NCBI RefSeq assembly: GCF_030272615.1
Contig: NC_081414.1
Span: 825,078,396-825,142,395 of the forward strand
Length of the DNA: 64,000 nt
From: Cryptomeria japonica
Lineage: Eukaryota; Streptophyta; Pinopsida; Cupressales; Cupressaceae
Direction of reading: 5' to 3'
Made by a program: the position numbers and the translations under genes. The notes beneath the pieces were generated by a model. That model made no database searches, was not told the origin of the DNA, and was given only the letters and a program-made list of their open reading frames with translations. Shown in pieces: positions 9,461 through 20,100 of this stretch (position 1 is its first letter; the number at the start of each line of letters is the position of its first letter).

Positions 9461-12400
9461 ACCTTTCATCTAGAATCTTATTCCCTTTCCAATTCTCTTT
9501 CTTAGCATATGCAATGAATTTTGTCACGATTCCTTCGATTTCTGTGCTTGGAATCTCGGGAAGATTCTTGATACTCTCTTCTAAGTGGATAACCTGATCA
9601 AATGCATCTAGAAGAGCTGTGTCCCAAGTAGGTTCAAGTTCTTTTGTTCTATCAATCAGGAGCATGGTGGCATACATTTGATCATACTGCTCATCTGTAA
9701 CATCTGCGTCCTTGCGAAAGATGATCTTGATTCTATCCTCAAATTCTTGTAAATCCACATCTGTCTCGACCTCGATCCTTCTGCCAAGAATGGTACGAAG
9801 TACCTCAAATACTCTGTCCTGGATCGGATTGATCACCTCCTCAACTTGACCACATCTAACACTGATGTCCTCAAAGAGAACACTCTTTATATGGAGTAAG
9901 GTTGACCACTGAAACAAACTGTGAGAATCACCTTCTAAGATCCTCTCTTGTGCTAAAATTCTTCTGGATGTGTGTCTTATAACTTTCAAGACAGGGATGA
10001 CAACGTCCTTGGTATGAGCAAATGCAGCTACTGTTGCCATCAATCTGTGAATAATCTCAAGAACTTGGATAGCCTGATGGGTGATCTTCGACATCCTTGT
10101 AACAAACTCAATGGCCACCGTGTGAGATCTATCCATCCAACTACATGTACGCTGGACCAGGTTCCTGAATCTTTCTGCTTCATTGATTGATTGAAGGGGC
10201 AATGCCTGCAATGGTGATCTAACTGGATCCTGACGTCCCAAAGGTTCATTGATGTGACTGAAATATGTCCTCCATGCACCGACCTCTTTCTCAAGCTTTC
10301 TATTCTTTTCTACTTCTTCTCTAAACTTGTCCTTCAATGCCTCAAATGTGTCGGTGGCATCATCTAAAGTCTGCTCTACTGTGGATGGTCCTAACTCAAT
10401 AGTCTGTATATGGTAGTCTTCTGCTAGGATCTCACCCTCATATTTGTCTGCTGCCGGTGTAGCTATCTGCAGTTTTCTAGATCCAGTCTCATCTCGAATC
10501 ATCTTGGACATCTTTGTAGCCTTCTTTTTCTCTGTTGTCATATGTGAACGTCCCACGAGGCTCTCTAAATCAATTGCACTGTCCTCGTCCTCAATTACGA
10601 TCACCTTAGTCAATCTTTCCTTCAACCAATCTGGGATATTCGATCTTGTCTCTTGAACTTGAATCTCTTTATGTACTATTTCTTCTTGTCTGGGAGGAGA
10701 TGTTACTTCATTATCATTATCTAAATCATAGTCTTGGAGAGATCCATCGGATGAAACATGCTGTACCTGTTCTTCCTCCTGCCTATCATTCTGTACCATC
10801 GATTCCATGGACTCTTCCACTCGAACTGTTCTATCCTCTGGCCTGGAAGAAGTACCTGGTGTTTGATCTTTGTTGGCACCTTGCTTTTTCTTGGAAGGCT
10901 CTTTCTTTTCTGATCTTTCCTTTCTCTTTGAACCTCTCGAATGGAGATTGCCCTCACTGGCACATCGAAGGTTACCCTCACCTGAATTCCTAGGATTAGG
11001 ATTGCCTTCACTAACACTGGCTCCACCTTCGGCTGGTTTCTCTTCCAAAGTAAAAGACATAGCTATGCCTTGTTCCCCCAACTTCTGATGCTGAACGTCT
11101 ACCCATCTGCGAGTACAAGACAAGACTGGTGCCATCAAATCATCTAAATCCACGGCCTCGGGCTCATTCCAATTCAAACTTATTGTCTTGCTTTCTCTAT
11201 CATATGAAGATTGGATGTGCCTGCCGTTGTCCTGAGCTTGGTCGGCTACTCTGTAAATCTTACATTTCCTGATGAAATCCAAAGGCAATCTAGAATGTAT
11301 TTTTCGTTTCACTTCGAGATCATCTAGGAGATTCATCATAAAATCTTCAATTTGGTACTCATGTCTAAATCTTCTACCGACCGTCTCCTCTAAGTGTCCA
11401 TGTGGATCAAAACTATTCCTCCAAGCAAAAGATGAAAAAGGATACAAGGCTAACTCCTTCTCTGCGTCATCCATGGCTAAGACATTAGGACATACCTCAA
11501 CTGAATTACCCAAAATAATAGGTACCTGAACTCCATTCTGATGTCTGTGTCTGAATGCCTTCACATATGCTGCCAACTGCCTTGTTACTTCAAGTAACAC
11601 AATTCTATCTGTCGGGTACCTCGGCAACATGTATGGAGGTAAAGGACATCCATGCACTCTAATGTAAGTGAACTTGGGAAACTGAATGAACCAAGCACCG
11701 TACCTCTTGATGAATTCCTGGGCATCCTGAGATAATCTGTTGTGAATCCCTCCTTGCAACGTCCTTGTGATGTTCATCGTGAAAGTATCATTGATTAACT
11801 TGTAGTTCTTCCCTGGTGGATGATGCAAGTAGGTATAGGATTCACAAACTCTGACCTCGCCGGGTCCTCTTCCAATCACTCCTCTGTGAGGTAGTCCTGC
11901 GTACTCAACGCTCCTGATTAAGGCATAGATGACGTATGAACTCATGTGGAAGGACTTAGTAGCCCTGAGTCTTCTCAACTGTACGTCCAAGCAATGGCTA
12001 ATTATCCTAGCCCAATGTATTGTACCCTTTCCTTGAACAATCACCTGGATGAAGTAAAACATCCATTTCTCAAAATAGAAGGCATGAGGTGCTCCTGTAA
12101 CTCTGTTGAGCATGGTAATCAAATCTCTGTACTCCTCTTGGAAATCAATCCTGTGTGGTGTGTTCGGTACTTTGCTCAGACGGGGACGACTCTTAAGTAG
12201 CCAGTTCTTGTTGATTATGCTTAGGCAAGCATCTGGATCATCATCATACACTGATCTGGCTCCTTCAATGCTCTTGTATATCATGTCCCTGTGCTCTGGA
12301 AGATGGAAGGCTTCACTTATGGCTTCCTCTGAAAGGTACGCCAAAGTGTTTCCCTCATTGGACACAATTGTCCTGGACTGTGGATTGTAATGACGGGCAC

Positions 12401-12665
12401 ACTCGATCATTAACTCGTGGCACTGAATGGCTGGAGGAAAACCGGCCGCCTTAATGATGCCACTCTCTATTATTCTCCGGGCGACAGGTGATGGCTTGCC
12501 GATGTAAGGGACCTCCCGGAACTTCTTTGTGCTAAAGTTCCCCAAGTTGGTATCTCCAATGTTGCTCCACTTGGACACGATCTTGGTCTCCACTTCTTCG
12601 GTCTTCTGATCCTCTTTCATGAGAGTCGAGCGACTGGTGGATGCTCCCGCCTTTGGGGTCGCCAT
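9444..12665 (-). CDS. Accessory protein of the retrotransposon, 1,073 aa, function unknown
   Basis: The ORF lies between pol and the 3' LTR. The frame is open from 12746, but I place the start at the ATG at 12665 (MATPKAGAS). The 27 upstream codons fall in a predicted intron, and the homologous element A aligns from this ATG. Residue numbers below count from 12746. The N-terminal 400 residues look globular and are the best conserved part in element A. Residues 575-604 carry three EGN repeats and 603-622 are a strongly basic, nuclear-signal-like stretch (KRKERSEKKEPSKKKQ). Residues 641-725 are acidic and 795-825 are predicted coiled coil. A conserved alpha-helical C-terminal region ends about 17 nt inside the LTR. 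No signal peptide, membrane segment or catalytic motif is visible, so this is not an Env-like protein. I do not recognise the family. A nuclear DNA-binding or chromatin role is inference only. Confidence 0.8.
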   Translation of the reverse strand: MATPKAGASTSRSTLMKEDQKTEEVETKIVSKWSNIGDTNLGNFSTKKFREVPYIGKPSPVARRIIESGIIKAAGFPPAIQCHELMIECARHYNPQSRTIVSNEGNTLAYLSEEAISEAFHLPEHRDMIYKSIEGARSVYDDDPDACLSIINKNWLLKSRPRLSKVPNTPHRIDFQEEYRDLITMLNRVTGAPHAFYFEKWMFYFIQVIVQGKGTIHWARIISHCLDVQLRRLRATKSFHMSSYVIYALIRSVEYAGLPHRGVIGRGPGEVRVCESYTYLHHPPGKNYKLINDTFTMNITRTLQGGIHNRLSQDAQEFIKRYGAWFIQFPKFTYIRVHGCPLPPYMLPRYPTDRIVLLEVTRQLAAYVKAFRHRHQNGVQVPIILGNSVEVCPNVLAMDDAEKELALYPFSSFAWRNSFDPHGHLEETVGRRFRHEYQIEDFMMNLLDDLEVKRKIHSRLPLDFIRKCKIYRVADQAQDNGRHIQSSYDRESKTISLNWNEPEAVDLDDLMAPVLSCTRRWVDVQHQKLGEQGIAMSFTLEEKPAEGGASVSEGNPNPRNSGEGNLRCASEGNLHSRGSKRKERSEKKEPSKKKQGANKDQTPGTSSRPEDRTVRVEESMESMVQNDRQEEEQVQHVSSDGSLQDYDLDNDNEVTSPPRQEEIVHKEIQVQETRSNIPDWLKERLTKVIVIEDEDSAIDLESLVGRSHMTTEKKKATKMSKMIRDETGSRKLQIATPAADKYEGEILAEDYHIQTIELGPSTVEQTLDDATDTFEALKDKFREEVEKNRKLEKEVGAWRTYFSHINEPLGRQDPVRSPLQALPLQSINEAERFRNLVQRTCSWMDRSHTVAIEFVTRMSKITHQAIQVLEIIHRLMATVAAFAHTKDVVIPVLKVIRHTSRRILAQERILEGDSHSLFQWSTLLHIKSVLFEDISVRCGQVEEVINPIQDRVFEVLRTILGRRIEVETDVDLQEFEDRIKIIFRKDADVTDEQYDQMYATMLLIDRTKELEPTWDTALLDAFDQVIHLEESIKNLPEIPSTEIEGIVTKFIAYAKKENWKGNKILDERLLQMT

Positions 12666-12667
12666 AC

Positions 12668-12872
12668 CTACACAACATTTCATTATAAGAAATAGATTTT
12701 GCAATAAATAACGTAAATAAGAGAGATAAATTTTAGGAAACCTCATGATAAGTCTCTAGAGTTATCATTTCCTAAAATACAACGATTGAGCTAAGAGATA
12801 TTCAAGAATCAAAATTTCAAAATTTGAAATATGACGATGAATGAATAAAGCAATAACAATAAATCGCCATAC
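12668..12872 (-). other. Predicted 205-bp leader intron of the accessory gene
   Basis: Minus strand: donor CGAG|GTATGG (intron starts 12872) and acceptor TTGTGTAG (intron ends 12668). The interior is T-rich. The 11-mer AGGTATGGCGA occurs at both splice sites, so the intron is bounded by direct repeats. The ATG after the donor opens only 17 codons, while the ATG after the acceptor starts the accessory ORF. Element A has an aligned intron of 215 bp. Confidence 0.65.
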
Positions 12873-13458
12873 CTCGATAGAGAGCTAACTCTAGAATGCA
12901 AAAACAAAATTTGCCTAGGCAAAATTTGAGGTATAAAGTAATCTTCAATATGATCTCCTCAAAATTGACTTCGCCACCTCTGGAGAGAACGTGATCTTCA
13001 ATTATCGCCTTGGTCCTTGGTCTCGAATGGATCTTCAAATTCGCACTTTGGCGTGGTCTCCAAGTCCTTAGCAAATTCGCCTTAATGTATCCTCAAGCTC
13101 GCACTTGGTGTGGTCTTCAAATTCGCACCACCTTTTGATTGCTTACGCCACCTTGGATGGAATTCGCACCTCTTCAAACACACTTCGCACTCCACACAAG
13201 ATGATACTAGCGCCACCTTTGGTTTGAAATCGCACCACCTTTTGATAACTTAGCGCGCCACCCTTGGATGAATGAAACTCGCACTATATTCGCCTCTTCT
13301 CAATTCGCATGAAGGAAGGTAAAATAATGATGTAGAAAATGAAATCTCTCACCCCTTATATATAGCGCGTTCATCCTTCACCCCTTAGGCCGACTTGATA
13401 AAATATAACAATTTCAAACGATTTTTAAATGATTTTTAAATTAAATAACAAGGCCGAC
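12873..13458 (-). promoter_or_regulatory. Internal promoter and leader exon of the accessory gene
   Basis: Two GTCGGCC boxes (minus strand, 13458-13452 and 13394-13388) are followed by a TATATATAAG box at about 13364-13356 in the context GCGCTATATATAAGGGG. The leader exon downstream (to 12873) carries seven perfect GTGCGA motifs on the minus strand between 13041 and 13285, with interspersed GGTGGCG-type motifs. The promoter layout is conserved in elements A and B. The 243 bases to 13701 are AT-rich and hold nothing else I can name. Confidence 0.6.
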
Positions 13459-13701
13459 CTCCATATATGAGCGCTCCAATTCGATTTTTTTATTAATTAA
13501 TTAACTATTAATGCCTTGCGTTTTTTTTTTTTTAATTTGCAAATTTCGATTTTAATCAAGGCGAAATAATTAATAAATGTTTAACGCCATATTAAATGCC
13601 AATTTAAATAGGATTTTCAAATTTTAAATCGATTTAGCATTTAAGGAAATTTGAATTGTTTAATTTGGCGCCAAAAATATGAAAATAAAGGGACGTACCT
13701 C

Positions 13702-15803
13702 ATCGCTCTGGTCCCTTGGAGAGGGACAGGAGCGATCCATGATCTTGGTCTTGATTCTTGCGTTTTCAACGTTCAACTCCTTCATTTCCACGTTCCAAAT
13801 CGATCATCTGGTGGTCCTTCGAATTTGAATTTCTTTCTTGTGCGAGCAAATGCATCTTATGACCATCATCGCCCTGGTCCCTTGGAGAGGGACAGGAGCG
13901 ATCCTAAGGTTTTTGCTTGAAATTCTCCATTTTGGTACGATCCTTTCCTTGTATCATCTTCCAAATGCCTTTTAAAACCTTGTGCGTCCTTGTCTTAACG
14001 TGATTTTCAAAGAATATCATGTGTTTTGCCTAACATCGCCCTTGTCCCTTGGAGAGGGACAGGAGCGATCTCCATGTCTTCACGTTCATCTTGTATCTTT
14101 GACCTTCGAACTTCCATTGTAAGGCGAATAACGTCTATGCTCATTCCTTTCGCGCTTGTTCCATTTGTCTTCATTATGTGTTTGGACGTATTAAAGGGAC
14201 CATCGCCCTTGTCCCTTGGAGAGGGACAGGAGCGATCCATTATTTCTCCTTGATCTTGGCGACTTTTAAACTTCGATCTCCTTTGCAATGTCCTTCAAAC
14301 GTCGTCCTTCGCACTTCCTAACCTCACTTCGCCTTGATCTTTGAAGGAACGTGAGTGTTTTGATAGTATCGCCTTGGTCCTTGTCCAAAGGACAGGAGCG
14401 ATATGGGGCTTTTACACTATTTGGCGATGTTTAGACGTTCAAACCCATTGCAAATTATCTTCAAACGATGTCTTGGAGCATATGTTATCTTAGGGCGTCT
14501 TGACTTAGCTTGACCTTGAAGCAAAACAAGGAATCCAAAGCAAATCGCCCTGGTCCCTTGGAGAGGGACAGGAGCGATATGGTTCCTAGATCCATTTTGG
14601 TGATTATTTAACGTTCAAAACTCTTGTTTATCATCTTGTTGTCATACCATGGACCCTCCAGAACATTGCAACATCTTGTCCTTACGTAAATTTTGCCTGA
14701 AATGGCCAATGCATCTAACATCGCTCTGGTCCCTTGGAGAGGGACAGGAGCGAAGTTCATCATTGCGAGCTCGTTCTTGTTTTTACCAACTTGCAATTAT
14801 CTTCATTGCGTGAAATGACGTCCTTTAAGTCCTCTTTGTAACTTAATATTTGCTTGTCCTTTGAAATCGATGCCTTAATGGAAATATCGCTCTGGTCCCT
14901 TGGAGAGGGACAGGAGCGATATGGGTCTTAGAGTGCACATTCCTTCCATGTGATGACCTTTACAACCTTGCGCTTGATGGAAATGCCCTAAAATGTCTTC
15001 GCCACCCTTCGTCTTGACTTGGATCGGTTTAAACATGAACAAGAAGCAATACAACCATTGTATCGCCCTGGTCCCTTGGAGAGGGACAGGAGCGAACTTG
15101 CTCTTGTGGCCTTCATTTCACTTTGTCACCTCCCAAATTTATATTCAACGGACTCGTCCTTCTTCACTCTATTCGTCCATGCCTTGACGTCATTTGTAAC
15201 TTTGCAAGAAAAGTAATTGTATCAAAAATCGCTCTGGTCCCTTCCTGAGGGACAGGAGCGAACTAGGCATTTAACACTGGTATGGACGTCCCAAAAATCT
15301 TCAATTTATATTCAACGCATTTATCTCATGTTTTCCCTTGTTTTTGAACGTAAACTTGCCTTGACCCTTGTCTGGATTTTGCAAAATGAAGGAAATCGCT
15401 CTGGTCCCTGGGAGAGGGACGAGAGCTACAAGGTACTTCGCCCTGGTCCCTTGGAGAGGGACAGGAGCGATTTGGTCAATATAGGTCATTCTCCTTCGTT
15501 TTTGCATATCAAATTATATTCATTTGGCAAAGTATCTTCCCTTGGACGTCCTCAAATTGTTAAGTTTTCAAAATCTTGCAAGGACAAGACGAAATTTGAA
15601 TTGTAGCTCCGGTCCTTCACTGAGGGACAGGAGCGATTTTCCTCCTGGAGGCATTTCTGTGCTCATGAAAATCTTCAATTTATATTCAATGGAAAGATCT
15701 CGCCGTTCTCCATCACTTCAAACGTAAAATTTGTCTGGACTCTGCAAGGATGATGAGATATTTGAAATTGAGCTCCCGTCCTTCACTGAGGGACAGGAGC
15801 GAT
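13702..15803 (-). repeat. Phased hairpin array, 14 copies at 166/167/176-bp spacing
   Basis: 35-bp dyads start (plus-strand coordinate) at 13702, 13868, 14035, 14202, 14368, 14544, 14720, 14886, 15062, 15228, 15395, 15437, 15603 and 15769. Steps are 166, 167, 167, 166, 176, 176, 166, 176, 166, 167, 42, 166 and 166. Each dyad has outer arms ATCGCTC/GAGCGAT (some ATCGCCC), inner arms GTCCCT/AGGGAC and a 5-nt loop, making a near-perfect 15-bp stem. Copy 5 has GTCCTT/AAGGAC, a paired change. Copy 11 is degenerate, and copies 13-14 have weaker outer arms. Spacers are diverged but share fragments such as TCTTCAATTTATATTCAA, so the whole is an old tandem repeat in which only the dyad stayed conserved. 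Confidence 0.9.
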
Positions 15804-17176
15804 TTTGCTCCTACAGGCCAAAATAACAAGATTTTTCACATTTTAACACTTCACGAGGCGAAAACAAATTAATTCCAATGCCCAGGATCAAAATTCAAAA
15901 AAAGTCAAAATTTGGTCAAAATATTCAATCAGACAAAAATTCACATTGACGGTCAACACTTAGACAAATTTAAGCTCTGCATGAACATTCCAATTGAAAA
16001 TTAGACCATTTTGGCGAAATCATTGCATTCAAAATTTGCATTCTAGAAAAGAAAGCTCAAAAGCTCTCAAAAAAATGACTGGATTCTGGCTTGAAGAGGC
16101 AAAATTTAAAACCCTAAGGCTTGGCCCTAAATCCAGACAACTAACTGACTAACAAAACCCTAAAAACGAAAGCGAAAACGAGCGAAAAACAAGCAAAAAG
16201 AGGGGGTCCCCATTTGCGATGGGGCGATGTGTGAAATGGTCACAACATCTGGCGACACCACTGAGAAATGTTGCAAAACATTTGGGAATCAATCTTTCTA
16301 AAGGAAAACTCAGAAAACCTCCCTCAACAAATCCAGGAGTTAAGAAACACTTACAAGAAGAGACCATCATATTGAGACAAAGTATCAAGTCCACAGTTAC
16401 CCATGTGTGTGCAAATGCGTTAATTCCCCTCAACAAGACAATCATGATCTCCAGGTTCCCCTGTGATAAGCTACGTAGTTCGTCTAAACTCCAAAAGCAT
16501 CCTGGATAGAGCCTCGCTGCCAGTCAGACGTCCATAGTCCCGACGAGGTTATCGCCGCAAACTCGCGAATATTGCTCCATTGCCAGCCAGGCGTCTATAG
16601 CCCCGATGGAGTTATTCGAACATTCCCTTTAGCCAATTTGATATTCCTCTTTAGCTCATTTCTTTTTGATTTTCTCATTTTTTCATCTTTTCTTTTGATA
16701 CTGCTTTTCAGTTCTGTCAATCTTTGGCTCGTGAGTAGTGAAACTCACTAGGGTTTGAGGATTGCGGTGGCGCTGAAGCTAAACTTTAGATTTTTCACTG
16801 ATCACAGCTTCGCCTGTAAACCATAATGACTCGGAGATTATAAGTATGTGAAAATATAATAACTGGAGGACAAAAATACGTGAGTTCAATAAGCTAATCT
16901 ACTTCAATGCAAATACGTCCTGACTCAAAGCTTCATTAAAAGAAACTCCCTTGGTAATTCCAAAAGACCTCATGATTTTCCAAATGTATCCAACAATCCA
17001 GCAGGAAGTCAGAGCGTTACATAACAAAATCACCCCATGTCAAATGGATACCCCTCAGGACAAAACAACTAACCTAAGAAAAACAAAAGGGCAACAAAAC
17101 AAAACAAACGAAAAACAAAAAAAAAAAAAACGAAAGCAAACTAAACTAACTATGTACATGGGAAGGCCTTGGCATT
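15804..17176 (-). other. Non-coding region between pol and the hairpin array
   Basis: No credible coding sequence. It holds two related stem-loops: 16512-16548 with arms CCTCG/CGAGG, and 16575-16611 with arms CTCCAT/ATGGAG. They share a diverged loop (GCCAG, CGTC, ATAG, CCCCGA), so the stems changed in a compensated way. A perfect 6-bp stem CCCCAT/ATGGGG with a 5-nt loop lies at 16208-16224. A14 at 17117-17130 (poly-T on the coding strand) lies about 50 nt past the pol stop. It could hold the 3' end of a gag-pol transcript. Confidence 0.5.
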
Positions 17177-20100
17177 TTAGGATTGGAAATAATGTTTGAG
17201 ATATCTCCCATTGACAGGCAACGGGATGTCCTCTCCTGTTAAAGTCTGCAACCTAAATGCATTTTCTCCCAATATCTCTGAAATTTGATAAGGGCCCTTC
17301 CAAAGCTTATCAAACTTATCATGCTCTCCTCTTTTCTCATGCGCTTTGTCCCAATACAGGACGAGATCTGAAATTCGGAACGCCTTAACTCTTGCTTGTC
17401 GATCAAACCATCTCTTCACCACTCCTTGGTGTTTAGCAAAGTTCTCCAGTGCTTGATCTCTTTTCTCTTCTAAATTCATCAACTGTGTCAACCTGGCCTG
17501 CACTGCATCAGTATCTTCCATATACTCCTGAATGAATCTCAAGGTAGGAATCCTGAGTTGCATGGGGAAGACTGGGTCTTGGCCATAAACTAGAAAATAA
17601 GGCGAAATGCCTAATGCGTTCTTTGTTCTGATTCTGTCTGCCCATAAAGCAAATCTCAACTGGGTATGCCATTCTCTTGGACTTCTCTCTAATAATTTCT
17701 TGATAACACTGAGCAAATTTTTGTTGGTGGATTCTGCTAATCCATTACCCTGAGGATAATAATTTGATGAAAACTTGAGGGTTACTCCGTACTCAAAAGC
17801 CCAATTTGAGAATCTCAATGATGTGAATGCCGATCCATTGTCGCAAACCAACGCATAAGGGCATCCAAACCTTGTGATTATGTTCTCCTCTAGAAACTTG
17901 ATTACAACTTCAGTAGAACAAACCTTAAGTGCCTGTGCTTCTGACCATCTGGTACAATAATCTGTAGCTGTAATGATGTACTTGTGTTGTGCTGAGGATG
18001 CGGGGTTGATGACACCAATAAAGTCCATTCCCCATTTAGCAAATGGTCTGGCTTCAGTCACGGGATTCAGTGGCATGGCAGGATTTCTTTCTCTAATAGC
18101 TGCGACTTGACATGTGTGGCAAGTCTTAATGTGATTGAATGTATCTTTAAAAAGCGTAGGCCAGTAATATCCTGCTCTTAGGATCTGGTGAGCTGTGGCG
18201 AGGTTGGCCCCATGTCCGGTTCCAAACTTGGAATGGAAATGTTCAATTATCTGCTTTGCTTCGTCTTTGCCAACACATCTCAGGTACACTCCTTCATAGT
18301 TTTTACGGTATAGAACAGATCCTTGAAGCATGTAATGTTGACACTTTAATCTTAATGCTCTTTTCTGTGTAGGTGTCATATGAGCAGGACATCTGTGATT
18401 AAGCAAATATGTCACAATGTCTTTGTACCATTCATCAGGCGTGACATCCTCTAATTCATAAATTTGTTGGACTAATCCTGGCCCATCTATTGCCAATGTC
18501 TGCGCCAAAGCTTGTCCTCGGACAAGTTTCATGGGCTGTATCTCAATATCAAATTCTTGGATAATGGCGACCCACTTTCCTCTTCTCTCTCCTAATTCAT
18601 TTTGCATGAGAAGAGTCTTGACTGCCGCATCAGGCACTATTGCATAAATCTTGGCTCTCAGGAGGTAATGTCTGAATTTCTTAACTGCCTTTACTAATGC
18701 GTATGCTTGCTTTTCAACGTTTGGATATCTGAGTTCTGCATCTTTCAACGGGGTGCTCATGAAAGCAATCGGGTTTTCATCCCTCTCTTCACTTCTTTGG
18801 GTGAGAATGGCGGCACAAGTGTAATCAGAAGCGAAGGAATATAAATAAAATGGTTTGAGATAATCAGGACTAATCAAAACTGGTGCTTCCATGATTGCGG
18901 TCTTTATTTCTTCAAATGCCCTTCTGGCTTGTGGAGTCCACTCGACCTTTGCATCTTTCTTTAACATTTCATTCAATGGCCTGACAATCTCGGCAAATCC
19001 GGTAATGAATTTTCGGACGAAGTTGATCTTGCCGAAAAATGATTTGAGCTCTTTCTTGCTTGCTGGCAAATTGATAGTAGATATGGCCTTCACCCTTTCA
19101 GGATCAATAGATATTCCTTTCTCTGAAATGACATGTCCTAAAAGCTTTCCTTCTGTGACTCCAAATATGCATTTCTTTGGATTAAGGGAGACACCGTATC
19201 TTCTACATCTTTGGAAGACTCTTCTCAAATCATCCACATGATCTTCTCGCTGCCTAGAGAAAACTGTGATATCATCCATATATATAATAATGCTTTTACC
19301 AATTAAATCTCTGAAAGCGATATCCATAGCTCTCTGGAATGTGGCCCCGGCGTTTATGAGTCCGAAAGGCATTCTCTTATAGGCAAACGTTCCCCATTTG
19401 GTAGTGAAAGCAGTCTTCAGTCGATCTTCAGGTTCGACTAGGACTTGATTGTATCCTGAATATCCGTCTAGGAAGGACATCATCTGTGATCCGTTGACGA
19501 TCTGCAATACTTCATCTAATGATGGGAGCGGATAGTTATCTTTCTCTGACGCTCTATTGAGATTTCTGAAATTAACACATAATCTGATCTCTCCATTTTT
19601 CTTTCTAACAGGTACCAGGTTGGCGACCCACGTCGAGTGTCTTACTGGGAAGATGATTTTAGCTGTGAGTAACTTCTTCACTTCTTGGTATATCAGTGGT
19701 TCCAACAAAGGATTGACGGGTCTTTGTCTTTGCCTGAATGGCTTGCTTCCTGGCTTCAACGGGATTGTGTGAGTGATAATCGCAGTGTCGTAGGTCTTGA
19801 GATCTTCATAGCTCCATGCAATGACATCTGGGAAGTCCCTCATGTTCTTTAGGATTCCATCTTTTTCAGTCGCCGTGCAGGACTTTCCAATGAAAACATT
19901 CTTAACTTGTGTCTCGTCACCTAGATTGATCGCGTCACACATATTGCCTTCTACACTGTGATTCTTCTTTTCTTTCAACTTGTCAGGATCAAAAATCCTT
20001 TCTAATTCAACCATTCCTTTTGGAATAGTGTTTGTCTTTAAGTTCAGGACTCCTTCGGCATCGAACTCAGCTTCACCTACTTCATCTTCATCTATGATCT

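Noticed and set aside
12666-12746. Hydrophobic N-terminus of the accessory ORF (27 codons before MATPKAG), resembling a signal or membrane segment of an Env-like protein
   Set aside because: It lies inside the predicted intron and precedes the start codon conserved with element A. No other membrane segment exists in the protein.
12817-13074. In-frame extension of the accessory protein: the leader frame from 13074 would join the main ORF after splicing
   Set aside because: The frame opens with TTG and has no ATG before the splice site. Element A has a stop at the equivalent place.
13651-15727. Many short ORFs on both strands with recurring peptides such as ALVPWRGTGA and RPGPLERDRS
   Set aside because: They are translations of the repeated 35-bp dyads, end at random in spacers and have no conserved start. 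They are not genes.
13702-15803. CRISPR-like look: short identical repeats with unique spacers
   Set aside because: The spacers are 131-141 bp, the repeats are dyads with paired changes, the setting is a plant retrotransposon and no cas genes are present.
15804-17176. Small ORFs of 82-98 codons downstream of pol
   Set aside because: They have no domain, no conserved partner in element A within the window, and biased composition. They look like chance open frames.
17177-17450. Chromodomain at the C-terminus of integrase, which would make this a chromovirus
   Set aside because: Pol ends shortly after the GPY/F module with no chromodomain-like aromatic cage residues. The archaeal-like RNase H points to the Tat group.
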